A DNA stretch of 64,000 nucleotides from Streptomyces vilmorinianum (GTDB taxonomy: Bacteria; Actinomycetota; Actinomycetes; Streptomycetales; Streptomycetaceae), in contig NZ_CP040244.1 of the NCBI RefSeq assembly GCF_005517195.1, positions 810,501 to 874,500 on the forward strand, given 5' to 3'. This document shows, piece after piece, positions 19,653-28,426 of the stretch. Position numbers and translations under genes: made by a program. The notes beneath the pieces are model-generated. The model saw only the letters and a list, made by a program, of their open reading frames with translations, searched no databases and was not told the DNA's origin. Numbering within the stretch: position 1 is the first letter of the stretch; every line of letters begins with the position of its first letter.

Positions 19653-20249
19653 TCAGGAGTTGTACGCCGACTGCGCGCGCTCCAGACCCTCCGCCACCAG
19701 GCACTCGACGGAGTCCGCCGCCCGGTCCACGAAGTAGTCGAGCTCCTTGCGCTCCGTCGAGGAGAAGTCCTTCAGGACGAAGTCGGCGACCTGCATCCGG
19801 CCCGGCGGGCGGCCGATGCCGAACCGCACCCGGTGGTAGTCCGCGCCCATCGCCTTCGTCATCGACTTCAGGCCGTTGTGGCCGTTGTCGCCGCCCCCGA
19901 GCTTCAGGCGCAGCATCCCGTAGTCGATGTCCAGCTCGTCGTGGATCGCCACGACGTGCGCCGTCGGCACCTTGTAGAAGTCGCGCAGCGCCGTGACCGG
20001 ACCGCCCGAGAGGTTCATGTAGGACATCGGCTTCGCGAGGATCACCCGGCGGTTGGCGGGCCCGGGCGGGCCCATACGGCCCTCCACGACCTGCGCCTGC
20101 GCCTTCTGCGCCCGCTTGAACTTCCCGCCGATGCGGTCGGCGAGCAGGTCCACGACCATGAAGCCGACGTTGTGGCGGTTGGCGGCGTACTCGGGGCCGG
20201 GGTTGCCGAGGCCGACGATCAGCCAGGGGGCGTTCGCGTCGTCCGTCAT
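19653..20249 (-). CDS. pth: Peptidyl-tRNA hydrolase
   Basis: A 198-residue enzyme that releases peptides from peptidyl-tRNAs dropped by ribosomes, recycling the tRNA. Family motifs are present: [16 protein letters not shown] (catalytic His26), [19 protein letters not shown] and [13 protein letters not shown]. The length is normal. It follows rplY on the same strand with a hairpin terminator in the 103-base gap, so it is probably only partly co-transcribed with rplY. The pth-rplY pairing is widespread in bacteria and fits a translation-maintenance unit. Confidence 0.96.
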   Translation of the reverse strand: MTDDANAPWLIVGLGNPGPEYAANRHNVGFMVVDLLADRIGGKFKRAQKAQAQVVEGRMGPPGPANRRVILAKPMSYMNLSGGPVTALRDFYKVPTAHVVAIHDELDIDYGMLRLKLGGGDNGHNGLKSMTKAMGADYHRVRFGIGRPPGRMQVADFVLKDFSSTERKELDYFVDRAADSVECLVAEGLERAQSAYNS

Positions 20250-20295
20250 GTCCGTCTCGTCTCCTCGTGTGCGTACCGGCAGGTGTACAGAAGAA

Positions 20296-20330
20296 ACGGG
20301 GTGGCGGGCCGTCGCGGCCCGTCACCCCGT
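20296..20330 (-). terminator. Intrinsic terminator/attenuator between rplY and pth
   Basis: A 16-bp stem with one mismatch (20296-20311 with 20315-20330) and a 3-base loop. Read on the minus strand it is followed by TTCTTCTG, a pyrimidine/U-rich tract. It lies 22 bases after the rplY stop. Confidence 0.75.
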
Positions 20331-20352
20331 CACGTCAAGCAGAGCCTACGGC

Positions 20353-20949
20353 TCAGGCCTCGGCGCCCTCGGCGGCCTCGCCCTCGGCGGCCTCGGCGGC
20401 CGGCTCCTCGGCCTGCGCGGCCAGGATCTGGACGGCGACGGCGTCGGCGTCGGTCACCAGGGTCGTGCCCTTCGGCAGCGCGATGTCCTTGGCGAGGATG
20501 GAGGCACCGGCCTCCAGGCCCTCGATGGAGACCGTGACGGACTCGGGGATGTGGGTGGCCTCGGCCTCGACGGAGAGCGTGTTCAGCACGTGCTCCACCA
20601 GGAACGTGCCCGGGGCCAGCTCACCCTCGGTCTCGATGACGACCTCGACGGTGACCTTCTCGCCGCGCTTCACGAGGAGCAGGTCGACGTGCTCGATGAA
20701 GCCCTTCAGCGGGTCGCGCTGCACGGCCTTCGGGATCGCGAGCTCGTTCTTGCCCTCGAGCTCCAGGGACAGCAGGACGTTCGGGGTACGCAGGGCGAGC
20801 AGCAGGTCGTGGCCCGGCAGGGTGACGTGGACCGGGTCGGTGCCGTGGCCGTAGAGAACGCCGGGGACCCTGCCCTCGCGGCGGACGCGGCGCGCCGCAC
20901 CCTTGCCGAACTCGGTACGGGTCTCGGTGGCGAGCTTCACCTCGGACAT
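20353..20949 (-). CDS. rplY: 50S ribosomal protein L25/general stress protein Ctc
   Basis: A 198-residue L25 of the long (TL5/Ctc) type that binds 5S rRNA. The N-terminal L25 domain (EVKLATETRTEFGKGAARRV, VPGVLYGHG) is followed by the beta-rich TL5 C-terminal domain (HVDLLLVKRGEKVTVEV ...) and a short Ala/Glu tail. ATG 20949 is chosen: GAGGAG lies six bases upstream, while the GTG two codons earlier would overlap that site. Located upstream of pth on the same strand. In the Streptomyces genomes I recall, prs-glmU lie next to rplY; here a 6.5-kb block separates them. Confidence 0.95.
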   Translation of the reverse strand: MSEVKLATETRTEFGKGAARRVRREGRVPGVLYGHGTDPVHVTLPGHDLLLALRTPNVLLSLELEGKNELAIPKAVQRDPLKGFIEHVDLLLVKRGEKVTVEVVIETEGELAPGTFLVEHVLNTLSVEAEATHIPESVTVSIEGLEAGASILAKDIALPKGTTLVTDADAVAVQILAAQAEEPAAEAAEGEAAEGAEA

Positions 20950-21038
20950 GTGCACTCCTCGTAGATGGTGACGAATGTGGCTGTCACCCGGCCACGACTG
21001 GCGATGGCCTGCTACGAAGAGCGCGTCGATAACGGACC

Positions 21039-21057
21039 GCCGTACCTCTGGTACGGC
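21039..21057 (-). terminator. Hairpin after the penicillin-binding protein gene
   Basis: Perfect 8-bp inverted repeat GCCGTACC/GGTACGGC with a 3-base loop, about 60 bases downstream of the PBP stop on the minus strand and upstream of rplY. No U-tract; likely a terminator. Confidence 0.45.
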
Positions 21058-21115
21058 CTCCCTCGCCGAGCAACTACGGCAGTCTACCCGCCGCCGGCCG
21101 CGCCACCCAATTGGA

Positions 21116-22720
21116 TCACCCGGGCCCCGGGCCGGCCAGCTCCGCCAGCATGTCCCGGATCACCGGGCCCGCCGACCCCGAGCCGCTCTCCGCCCCCTCC
21201 ACGACGCACGCGATCGCGATCTCGCCGTCGTGCGCGACCAGCCAGCCGTTGTTGTTCCCGTCCTCCGTCACCTCGGCCGTACCCGTCTTCGCGCCGACCT
21301 CGCCCCCCAGCCCGGCCAGCACCTTCGCCGAACCGTCCGTGACCGTGTCCCGCATCAGCGAGCGCAGCTGCCCCACCACCCGCTCCGGCAGCTCCTTCGT
21401 CTCGATCCGCTCCTGTCGCGTGCCCCTGACGAGGAGAGGCTGGCGGAACGTCCCCGAGACCGCCGTCGCCGTCACGGACGCCATCGTCAGCGGGTTCGTC
21501 CGCAGCCGGCCCTGCCCGAACAGCGCCGCCGCCTTCTCCGTCTCGTCCTGCGGCACCGGCACCTTCGCGTCCACCGAACCCACCCCGGTCTTCCACTCCG
21601 GCCCGCCGATCCCGAAGAACTCCTTCGCGAACGCCGTCACCTCGCCGTTGCCGAGCTTCCCCCGCAGCGCCACGAACGCCGTGTTGCAGGAGTGGATGAA
21701 GTCCTCCCGGAACGTCGCCCCCTTGATCTCGGACGTCTCCACGTTGTGGAACTGCTTCCCGACGGTCAGGTACTTCGGGCAGTCCACGACCGTCGACGGC
21801 GTCACGGCCCCCTTCTCCAGGAGCGCCGCGCTCGTCAGCACCTTCCACGTCGAACCCGGCGCGTACGTCCCCTGGAACGCCCGGTTGAAGCCGCCGGCCG
21901 GGCCGTTGGCGACCGCCACCACCTCGCCCGAGTCGATCCGCAGCGCCACCAGACCCGCGTTACGGCCCTCCGTGTGCCGGGCCAGCGCCTTCTCCGCCGC
22001 CCGCTGCGCCCGCGCGTCGATCGTCGTCCGCAGCGGACCGCCGCCCTCGCCCGCCGCCGGGCCGAACCGCACCGCCGTCGACCGCACCTCGCCGGTGATC
22101 CGGTCCACCACCTGCACCTCGCCCCGCGGCTTCCCGCCGCCCAGGCCGAGGACCGCCGCGAGCGACGGGTGCGCGGACGCCGAGATCGCCTTCCCGTCGC
22201 GGTCCACGGCCGCCAGCTCCGCCGACTCCTCCTCCACCAGCTTGAACTTCTGCTTGTCCGTCAACTGCGGGTGGATCAGCGGCAGTTCCCACCGCACCCG
22301 CCACCCCGCGTCCGTACGGGACACGCCGAGCTCCGACCCGTACGACCAGGTGCCCAGACCCGCCACCGGCATCTTCGCCGTGTACGGGACGGTGGCACCG
22401 CTCTCGCCCTCCGCGCGGGCCGCACCCGCCGTCAGGACCGGCTTCGCGATCTCCAGGCCCGCCGTGAAGTTCCGCAGCGTCAGCTCGGCCTTGGCGGGCG
22501 AGTCCGTCAGCCGCGCCGCCCCCGCCAGATCACCGGCCGCCCAGCTCCGCAGAAACGTTTGCGCGGTCCGTACGGCCTCCGGATCCGCCACCGCGGGGGC
22601 GTCGCCGCCCTTCGTGAACGGCCCGTACATCACAGCCCAGCCGGCGGCCCCCGCCACCAGCGCACCCGTCACCGCCACCGCCGGCCAACGTCGGCGCCGT
22701 CTCACCCGATGAGTCGTCAT
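21116..22720 (-). CDS. Penicillin-binding protein (class B-like transpeptidase with MecA-type N-domain)
   Basis: A 534-residue membrane-anchored transpeptidase that cross-links peptidoglycan outside the membrane. A basic N-terminus (HRVRRRRRW) and one membrane helix (VAVTGALVAGAAGWAVMY) lead to an NTF2-like MecA_N domain (ADPEAVRTAQTFLRSWAAGD ...). A dimerisation region follows, then the transpeptidase domain with Ser290-Thr-Trp-Lys293, Ser344-Cys-Asn346 and Lys478-Thr-Gly480, all three catalytic motifs intact. The MecA_N domain is typical of low-affinity PBPs linked with beta-lactam resistance. ATG 22720 is preferred; a GTG at 22744 is possible. It is divergent from the lysR/beta-lactamase pair, so the three genes may form one beta-lactam-related unit. 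Confidence 0.92.
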   Translation of the reverse strand: MTTHRVRRRRRWPAVAVTGALVAGAAGWAVMYGPFTKGGDAPAVADPEAVRTAQTFLRSWAAGDLAGAARLTDSPAKAELTLRNFTAGLEIAKPVLTAGAARAEGESGATVPYTAKMPVAGLGTWSYGSELGVSRTDAGWRVRWELPLIHPQLTDKQKFKLVEEESAELAAVDRDGKAISASAHPSLAAVLGLGGGKPRGEVQVVDRITGEVRSTAVRFGPAAGEGGGPLRTTIDARAQRAAEKALARHTEGRNAGLVALRIDSGEVVAVANGPAGGFNRAFQGTYAPGSTWKVLTSAALLEKGAVTPSTVVDCPKYLTVGKQFHNVETSEIKGATFREDFIHSCNTAFVALRGKLGNGEVTAFAKEFFGIGGPEWKTGVGSVDAKVPVPQDETEKAAALFGQGRLRTNPLTMASVTATAVSGTFRQPLLVRGTRQERIETKELPERVVGQLRSLMRDTVTDGSAKVLAGLGGEVGAKTGTAEVTEDGNNNGWLVAHDGEIAIACVVEGAESGSGSAGPVIRDMLAELAGPGPG

Positions 22721-22780
22721 GCCGGTCAGCGAAACAGACACCACGGCCCCCGGTCCAAGACCTTTATCGCCATGGAAGGC

Positions 22781-22796
22781 ATAGCCGATTGCCTAT
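22781..22796. promoter_or_regulatory. Possible LysR-type binding site
   Basis: Dyad ATAG-N8-CTAT within the 87-base gap between the divergent PBP and lysR genes, starting 27 bases upstream of lysR. LysR regulators often bind such short interrupted dyads in divergent promoters. Assignment is by position only. Confidence 0.35.
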
Positions 22797-22807
22797 CCTT
22801 GCCGGTC

Positions 22808-23755
22808 ATGGACCTGCTGCTGCATCTGCGGTACTTCCGGACCGTTGCCGAGGAACAGCACTTCGGGCGCGCCGCGGAGCGCCTGCGCATGGCCCAGCCC
22901 TCCCTCTCCCAGCGCATCCAGCGCCTCGAACGCGAACTCGGCGTCCGGCTCCTCGACCGCTCCAGCCGCGGCACCACCCTCACCCCCGCCGGCCGCCTCG
23001 TCCTCGCCGAGGCCGAACACCTCCTCGCCGCCGCCGACCGGCTCAGCGCCACCGTCGCCCGCGTCCACAGCGGCCGGGCCGGCACCCTGCGCGCCGCCGT
23101 CCCGCCCCGCCTCGGCGGCGCCGCCGTCGGCGCCCTGCTCATCGCCTTCCGGGAACGCTCCCCGGGCGGCGACCTCGACCTGCGGGAACTCTCCACCGCC
23201 GAACAGACCGCCGAACTCGCCGCCGGCACCCTCGACGCCGGCATCGTCCGCCACCCCTGCCCCGCCCCAGGACTCGCCTTCGGCCCCGTCCTGCACCAGC
23301 CCCTCGGCGTCCTCCTCGCCGCCACCGACCCCCTCGCCGCGCTCCCCGAAGTCCCCACCGCCGCCCTCACCGGCCGCGACCTCGTCCTCTTCCCGCGCAC
23401 CGAGGCCCCCGCCCTGCACGACGAGACCCTCACCGCCTGCGCCCGCCACGGCTGCACCCCCGGCACCGTCCACGAGGCCACCGGCCCCGACTTCACCCGC
23501 GGACTCGTCCTCTCCGGCGGCGCCATCGCCCTCGAACCGCACGCCCCGTCCGAACCCGGCACCGTCTGGCGCCCCCTGCGCGGCACCCCCGTCACCTGGC
23601 GCACCTCCGCCGCCTGGCCCAGCGGCCGGGACGGGCCCGCCGTACGGCTCTTCGCCGAGACCGCCCACGAGACACTCCGCGACCACGCGGGCATGCTCAC
23701 CGCCCCGTCGGCCCGGATCGTCCACCCCCGCCCCGCATCGGAGTTCCCCCTGTGA
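22808..23755 (+). CDS. LysR-family transcriptional regulator
   Basis: A 315-residue LysR regulator. The N-terminal winged HTH is a good match (MDLLLHLRYFRTVAEEQHFGRAAERLRMAQPSLSQRIQRL in sequence, residues 1-40, then ELGVRLLDR). A substrate-binding-like effector domain with the usual RAAVPPRLGG and GRDLVLFPR type strands follows. The frame is open from 20975; ATG 22808 is the family start. Its stop overlaps the GTG of the beta-lactamase-like gene by 4 bases, so the two are translationally coupled. It is divergent from a PBP gene. This recalls LysR control of beta-lactamases (AmpR, BlaA), except that here regulator and enzyme are in one operon. The effector is unknown. Confidence 0.93.
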   Translation: MDLLLHLRYFRTVAEEQHFGRAAERLRMAQPSLSQRIQRLERELGVRLLDRSSRGTTLTPAGRLVLAEAEHLLAAADRLSATVARVHSGRAGTLRAAVPPRLGGAAVGALLIAFRERSPGGDLDLRELSTAEQTAELAAGTLDAGIVRHPCPAPGLAFGPVLHQPLGVLLAATDPLAALPEVPTAALTGRDLVLFPRTEAPALHDETLTACARHGCTPGTVHEATGPDFTRGLVLSGGAIALEPHAPSEPGTVWRPLRGTPVTWRTSAAWPSGRDGPAVRLFAETAHETLRDHAGMLTAPSARIVHPRPASEFPL

Positions 23756-24651
23756 CCGCCGCGCCCCACGCCGTCCGTACGCGTATCACCGCGGCCTTCA
23801 CCGACGCGGGCGTCACCGGACAGCTGCACGCCACCGACATCGACACCGATGCCGCCATCGGCGTCGGCTCCGACGTGACCGTGCCCACCGCAAGCGTCCA
23901 CAAGCTGTGCCTGATCGCCACCCTCTACCGGGAGGCCTCGCTCGGCCGGCTCGACCTGCGCCGACCCGTCGACATCCCCGCCGAAGGCCGCTCGCCCGGC
24001 GCCACCGGCCTCGCCGTGATGCGCGACGCCGCACGCCTCTCGCTGCGCGACCTCGCCACCCTCACCGTCGCCGTCAGCGACAACACGGCCGCCGACCTGC
24101 TCTGGGACGCCGTCGGCCTGGACACCGTCAACCGCTGCATGACCGATCTCGGCCTCACCCGTACCGTCGCCGTCCAGACCATGCGCGAGCTGTACGCCAC
24201 GATGCGCGAGGACGCGGCCGGCTCACCGGCCGCCCTCACCGACCCCGCCGTCGTCGCCCGCCTGCGCGCCCTCGACCCGGCCCTCACCAACCGCTCCACC
24301 CCCCGGGAGACCGCCCGCCTGCTCGCCGCGATCTGGCGCGACGAGGTGTGCGCGGGGGAACGGGCCGCGCAGTACGGGCAGGAGCTGCGCGAGGTCCTCG
24401 GGCTCCAGGCCTGGAGCCACCGCCTCGCCGCCGGATTCCCCTTCGACGACGTCCGCGTCAGCGGCAAGACCGGCTCGCTGCCCACGCTGCGCCACGAGGC
24501 CGGAGTCGTCGAGTACCCCGACGGCGGCCGGTACGCCGTGGCCGTCTTCACCCGGGCCGCCGCGACGACGGTCACGCTCCCGGCGGCGGACGCCGTGATC
24601 GGCCGGGCGGCACGGATCGCGGTGGACGCGCTGCGGGCGGCGGCGGCCTGA
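23752..24651 (+). CDS. Class A beta-lactamase-related serine hydrolase, no signal peptide
   Basis: A 299-residue protein with the serine beta-lactamase/PBP-like motifs SxxK (Ser48-Val-His-Lys51), Ser109-Asp-Asn111 and Lys239-Thr-Gly241, in class A order and spacing. A classical ExxLN omega-loop with the deacylating Glu is not evident between SDN and KTG. The N-terminus (TAAPHAVRTRITAAF) has no signal peptide or lipobox, which is unusual for an enzyme whose relatives act outside the membrane. It may act on an intracellular ester or amide, or be a PBP-like binding protein. GTG 23752 overlaps the lysR stop. Being coupled to LysR and divergent from a PBP suggests a beta-lactam or peptidoglycan-fragment link, but resistance should not be assumed. 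Confidence 0.85.
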   Translation: MTAAPHAVRTRITAAFTDAGVTGQLHATDIDTDAAIGVGSDVTVPTASVHKLCLIATLYREASLGRLDLRRPVDIPAEGRSPGATGLAVMRDAARLSLRDLATLTVAVSDNTAADLLWDAVGLDTVNRCMTDLGLTRTVAVQTMRELYATMREDAAGSPAALTDPAVVARLRALDPALTNRSTPRETARLLAAIWRDEVCAGERAAQYGQELREVLGLQAWSHRLAAGFPFDDVRVSGKTGSLPTLRHEAGVVEYPDGGRYAVAVFTRAAATTVTLPAADAVIGRAARIAVDALRAAAA

Positions 24652-24656
24652 GACGC

Positions 24657-24695
24657 GGGGCCGGATCCTCCGGACGGGGTCCTCCCGCCGGCCCC
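24657..24695 (+). terminator. Possible terminator after the beta-lactamase-like gene
   Basis: 8-bp arms GGGGCCGG/CCGGCCCC (24657-24664 with 24688-24695) start 5 bases after the stop. The long loop contains smaller pairings. No U-tract. Confidence 0.4.
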
Positions 24696-24706
24696 ATCCC
24701 ATGCGT

Positions 24707-24724
24707 CATAAGAGCGGCATAAGA
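24707..24724 (+). repeat. Heptamer direct repeat CATAAGA, 11-bp period, upstream of the subtilase
   Basis: CATAAGA at 24707-24713 and again at 24718-24724, one helical turn apart, 85 bases upstream of the subtilase start. Direct heptamers at 11-bp period are the site geometry of SARP and PhoP-type regulators, although this heptamer does not match the usual PHO box. Confidence 0.45.
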
Positions 24725-24808
24725 ACTGATCCCGCGTTGAATCCGGGCGTTCCAGGGAGAACCACCTCGCGGGCGTCAACGAGGACGCCACCTCGCGACG
24801 GAGGAGAC

Positions 24809-27376
24809 ATGCTCAAGGGAACCGGCCGAACCGGCCACCTGGTCCGCGCACTCGCGCTCTTCTCGACCGCCGTGGTGATACTCGCCGCACCCCCCGCGTT
24901 CGCGCAGGAAGGACCCACCGTGCCCCGCTCGGCGGCGGAGAACCCGGACCTGTGGTTCGTCGAACTCCAGAGCCCGCCGACGACGGACGGCACCAGCATC
25001 AACACCACCAGGCGCGAGAAGGCCGCCTTCCGCGCGGAGGCACGCAGGAGAGGCCTCGACTACAGCGAGCGCCGCGCCTTCGACACCCTCTGGAACGGGC
25101 TCTCCATCAGGCTCGCCGCCTCCCAGCTCGACACACTCACACAGGTGCCCGGCGTGAAGGCGGTCCACCCCGTCGACACCGTCGCGCTCCCCCCGAGGGA
25201 CGACGTCGCCGACCCCCAGCTCGCCACCGCGACAGCGATGACCGGGGCGGACGTCGCACAGAACGAACTCGGACTCAGCGGCACCGGTGTGAACGTCGGC
25301 GTCATCGACACCGGCCTCGACTACGACCACCCGGACCTCGGCGGCTGCTTCGGCCCCGGCTGCCGCGTCGAAGGCGGCTACGACTTCACCGGCGACGACT
25401 TCACCGGCTCGCAGACGCCCCCGGTCCCCGACGAGGACCCGGACGACTGCAACGGGCACGGCACCCACGTGGCCGGCAACATCGGGGCGAACGGCCAGGT
25501 CACCGGCGTCGCACCCGGCGTCGCCTTCACCGCCTACAAGGTCTTCGGCTGCGAGGGGCAGACGACCGCCGACATCATGCTCCAGGCCATGGAGCGCGCC
25601 CTCGCCGACCAGGTGGACGTCGTCAACATGTCCATCGGCGCCCCCTTCGCCTGGCCCCAGTACCCCACCGCCCAGGGAGCCGACCGACTCGTCCGCAGGG
25701 GCATCCCCGTCGTCGCGTCCATCGGGAACAGAGGCGAGGACGGCCTCTACTCCAGCAGCGCCCCCGGCGTCGCAGACCAGGCCATCGGCGTCGCCTCCTA
25801 CGACAACACCCACACCAACCTGCCGGTGTTCACCATCACCCCGGACGGCACCAAGATCGGATACATCAGCGCCGAAGGAGCCCCCCCACCCCCCACCAGC
25901 GGCAGCTTCCCCATGGCCCGCACCGGCACACCCACGTCCACCAACGACGCCTGCGACCCCCTGCCGGCCGACAGCCTGACCGGCCAGGTCGCCCTCATCC
26001 GGCGCGGCGCCTGCGGCTTCCACACCAAAGCCAGGAACGCCGAGCTCGCCGGAGCGGCCGGAGCCGTGATCTACAACAACGTGCCAGGGCGATTCGGCGC
26101 GAGCCTCAGCGGCGAGCCCGCCGTCACCATCCCCGTCGTCACCGTCTCCGACACCGAAGGCGTCCTCATCGACGGCCGGCTGGCCGACGGGCCCGTCACC
26201 ATGACCTGGACCGCGGACACCGAAGCCTTCCCCAACGCCACCGGCAACCAGATCTCGGACTTCAGCTCCTACGGCCCCGGCCCCGACCTCACACTCAAGC
26301 CCGACCTCGGCGCCCCCGGCGGCTTCATCCGCTCCACCTACCCCCTGGAACAAGGCGGATACGCGACGCTCAGCGGCACCTCCATGGCGTCCCCGCACGT
26401 CGCCGGCGCGGTCGCGCTGCTCCTGGAAAGAAGACCCAACACGCCCGCGAACGCCGTGCGCACGATCTTCCAGAACACCGCCGACCCGAAGCCGCCGTCC
26501 GACGACCCCGGCGCCCTCGACAACGTGCACCGGCAGGGCGGCGGCATGCTCGACATCCCCGGCGCGGTCCTCGCGGAGGCGACAGTCGAGCCCAGCAAGC
26601 TCTCGCTCGGCGAGAGCCAGGCGGGACCGGCGACGCGGACCCTCACGATCAGGAACCGCAGCAACGCGCCGAAGACGTACCAGCTCACACACGCGGCAGC
26701 ACGCGCCACCGGACCGGACACCCTCAACGTCACCCACCACGACGCACCGGCGACCGTCGCCTTCACCTCGGCCGGGAACCCCGTCACGGACGTGACCGTG
26801 CCCGGCGGCGGCACCGCGACGATCAACGCCACCATCACGGCACCCGCGTCGCTCGCGGACCGCGGACTCTACGGCGGCTATCTGACCCTGACCAACACCC
26901 AGGCGCCCGCCGAGGTCTACCGCGTCCCCTACACCGGCTTCAAGGGCGACTACCAGTCGATCCCGGTCCTGACCCCGACGGTCAACGGGTTCCCCTGGCT
27001 CGCACGATGGCAAGGCGACGATTTCTACAAGGTGCCGCCGGCCTCCTCGACCTTCTCCCTGACCGGCGAGACCAACGTCCCGTACGTGCTCGCCCACGTC
27101 GACCACCCCGTGCGCCGCCTGCGCATCGAGGTCTTCGACGCCGCCACCGGCCGGCCCTGGCACACGGCGGTCGACATCCAGTACCTCGAGCGCAACGCCA
27201 CGCCCAGGAACTTCTACTACTTCTCCTTCAACGGCGAGACGAGGAGAGGGAACAGGACGTACACCGTGCCCGACGGGCAGTACGTACTGAGGCTCACGGT
27301 CGTCAAGGCGCTCGGCACCGAACCGGCCGACACCGAGACCTGGACGTCACCCCCGTTCACCATCGACCGCCCGTAG
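24809..27376 (+). CDS. Secreted subtilisin-like serine protease (S8, Vpr/PA-domain type)
   Basis: An 855-residue exported protease. It has a signal peptide (residues about 1-35, ending PPAFAQ) and an inhibitor-I9-like propeptide (about 40-130). The S8 catalytic domain carries Asp167 (VIDTGLD), His217 (NGHGTHVAG) and Ser525 (SGTSMASPHVAG). A protease-associated (PA) insertion (about 370-460, GQVALIRRGACGF) interrupts the domain, as in Vpr and lactocepin-type subtilases. The C-terminal 250 residues are Fn3-like beta domains. ATG 24809 follows GGAGGAGA closely. Probably degrades extracellular protein for nutrition or processes surface proteins. It ends at a terminator shared with the convergent prs gene. 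The CATAAGA repeats upstream may be its control site. Confidence 0.93.
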   Translation: MLKGTGRTGHLVRALALFSTAVVILAAPPAFAQEGPTVPRSAAENPDLWFVELQSPPTTDGTSINTTRREKAAFRAEARRRGLDYSERRAFDTLWNGLSIRLAASQLDTLTQVPGVKAVHPVDTVALPPRDDVADPQLATATAMTGADVAQNELGLSGTGVNVGVIDTGLDYDHPDLGGCFGPGCRVEGGYDFTGDDFTGSQTPPVPDEDPDDCNGHGTHVAGNIGANGQVTGVAPGVAFTAYKVFGCEGQTTADIMLQAMERALADQVDVVNMSIGAPFAWPQYPTAQGADRLVRRGIPVVASIGNRGEDGLYSSSAPGVADQAIGVASYDNTHTNLPVFTITPDGTKIGYISAEGAPPPPTSGSFPMARTGTPTSTNDACDPLPADSLTGQVALIRRGACGFHTKARNAELAGAAGAVIYNNVPGRFGASLSGEPAVTIPVVTVSDTEGVLIDGRLADGPVTMTWTADTEAFPNATGNQISDFSSYGPGPDLTLKPDLGAPGGFIRSTYPLEQGGYATLSGTSMASPHVAGAVALLLERRPNTPANAVRTIFQNTADPKPPSDDPGALDNVHRQGGGMLDIPGAVLAEATVEPSKLSLGESQAGPATRTLTIRNRSNAPKTYQLTHAAARATGPDTLNVTHHDAPATVAFTSAGNPVTDVTVPGGGTATINATITAPASLADRGLYGGYLTLTNTQAPAEVYRVPYTGFKGDYQSIPVLTPTVNGFPWLARWQGDDFYKVPPASSTFSLTGETNVPYVLAHVDHPVRRLRIEVFDAATGRPWHTAVDIQYLERNATPRNFYYFSFNGETRRGNRTYTVPDGQYVLRLTVVKALGTEPADTETWTSPPFTIDRP

Positions 27377-27384
27377 AAGACGCG

Positions 27385-27419
27385 AAAGGGCCGCCTCCCC
27401 GAAGGGGAAGCGGCCCTTT
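27385..27419. terminator. Bidirectional terminator, subtilase / prs
   Basis: A 16-bp stem with one mismatch (27385-27400 with 27404-27419), loop GAA, flanked by AAA/TTT ends, in the 75 bases between convergent genes. Confidence 0.82.
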
Positions 27420-27451
27420 CTCATGCGTACGGGCGGGGCGTACGGGTCTGC

Positions 27452-28426
27452 CTACTGCTCCTCGAAGAGGCTCGTCACCGAGCCGTCCTCGAACACCTCG
27501 CGCACCGCGCGGGCGATCGTCGGAGCGATCGACAGGACCGTGATCTTGTCGAGGTCCAGGGAACCCGGCACCGGGAGCGTGTCCGTGAACACGAACTCGC
27601 TCACCTTGGAGTTCTTCAGACGGTCCGCGGCCGGGCCCGACAGGATGCCGTGCGTGGCCGTCACGATGACGTCCTCGGCACCGTGCGCGAAGAGCGCGTC
27701 GGCGGCGGCGCAGATCGTGCCACCGGTGTCGACCATGTCGTCGACCAGGACACAGACGCGGCCCTTGACGTCACCGACGACCTCGTGGACGGTCACCTGG
27801 TTGGCGACGTCCTTGTCACGGCGCTTGTGCACGATCGCCAGCGGCGCGTCCAGACGGTCGCACCAGCGGTCGGCGACACGCACACGACCGGCGTCCGGGG
27901 AGACGATCGTCAGCTTCTCGCGGTCGACCTTGCCACCCACGTAGTCGGCGAGCACCGGCAGCGCGGACAGGTGGTCCACCGGACCGTCGAAGAAGCCCTG
28001 GATCTGGTCCGTGTGCAGGTCGACCGTGAGGATGCGGTCGGCACCCGCGGTCTTCAGCAGGTCCGCGACCAGACGGGCCGAGATCGGCTCACGACCGCGG
28101 TGCTTCTTGTCCTGACGGGCGTAGCCGTACGACGGGATGATCACGGTGATGCTCCGAGCGGAGGCCCGCTTCAGAGCATCGATCATGATCAGCTGCTCCA
28201 TGATCCACTTGTTGATCGGAGCCGTGTGGCTCTGGATCAGGAAGCAGTCCGCGCCACGCGCCGACTCCTGGAAGCGGACGTAGATCTCACCGTTGGCGAA
28301 GTCGAAAGCCTTGGTCGGCACGAGACCGACACCCAGCTGGTGCGCGACCTCCTCGGCCAGCTCGGGGTGGGCGCGGCCGGAGAAGAGCATCAGCTTCTTC
28401 TCGCCGGTCGTCTTGATCCCGGTCAC
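27452..28426 (-). CDS. prs: Ribose-phosphate pyrophosphokinase (PRPP synthetase)
   Basis: A 324-residue class I PRPP synthetase. It transfers pyrophosphate from ATP to ribose-5-phosphate, making PRPP for purines, pyrimidines, histidine, tryptophan and NAD. The ATP/flexible-loop region YGYARQDKKHRGREPIS, the metal site VDLHTDQIQGFF and the PRPP-binding loop VLVDDMVDTGGT are intact. The GTG start at 28426 is backed by GAGGAGA 6-7 bases upstream. Second in a glmU-prs operon (121-base gap), a conserved pair in Gram-positive bacteria linking precursors for the wall and nucleotides. Confidence 0.97.
   Translation of the reverse strand: MTGIKTTGEKKLMLFSGRAHPELAEEVAHQLGVGLVPTKAFDFANGEIYVRFQESARGADCFLIQSHTAPINKWIMEQLIMIDALKRASARSITVIIPSYGYARQDKKHRGREPISARLVADLLKTAGADRILTVDLHTDQIQGFFDGPVDHLSALPVLADYVGGKVDREKLTIVSPDAGRVRVADRWCDRLDAPLAIVHKRRDKDVANQVTVHEVVGDVKGRVCVLVDDMVDTGGTICAAADALFAHGAEDVIVTATHGILSGPAADRLKNSKVSEFVFTDTLPVPGSLDLDKITVLSIAPTIARAVREVFEDGSVTSLFEEQ

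Noticed and set aside
20975..22807. Upstream extension of the lysR frame
   Set aside because: Antisense to the PBP gene, with shadow composition. LysR starts at 22808.
24776..27163. Long minus-strand frame opposite the subtilase
   Set aside because: Shadow of the subtilase frame, with no recognisable domain.
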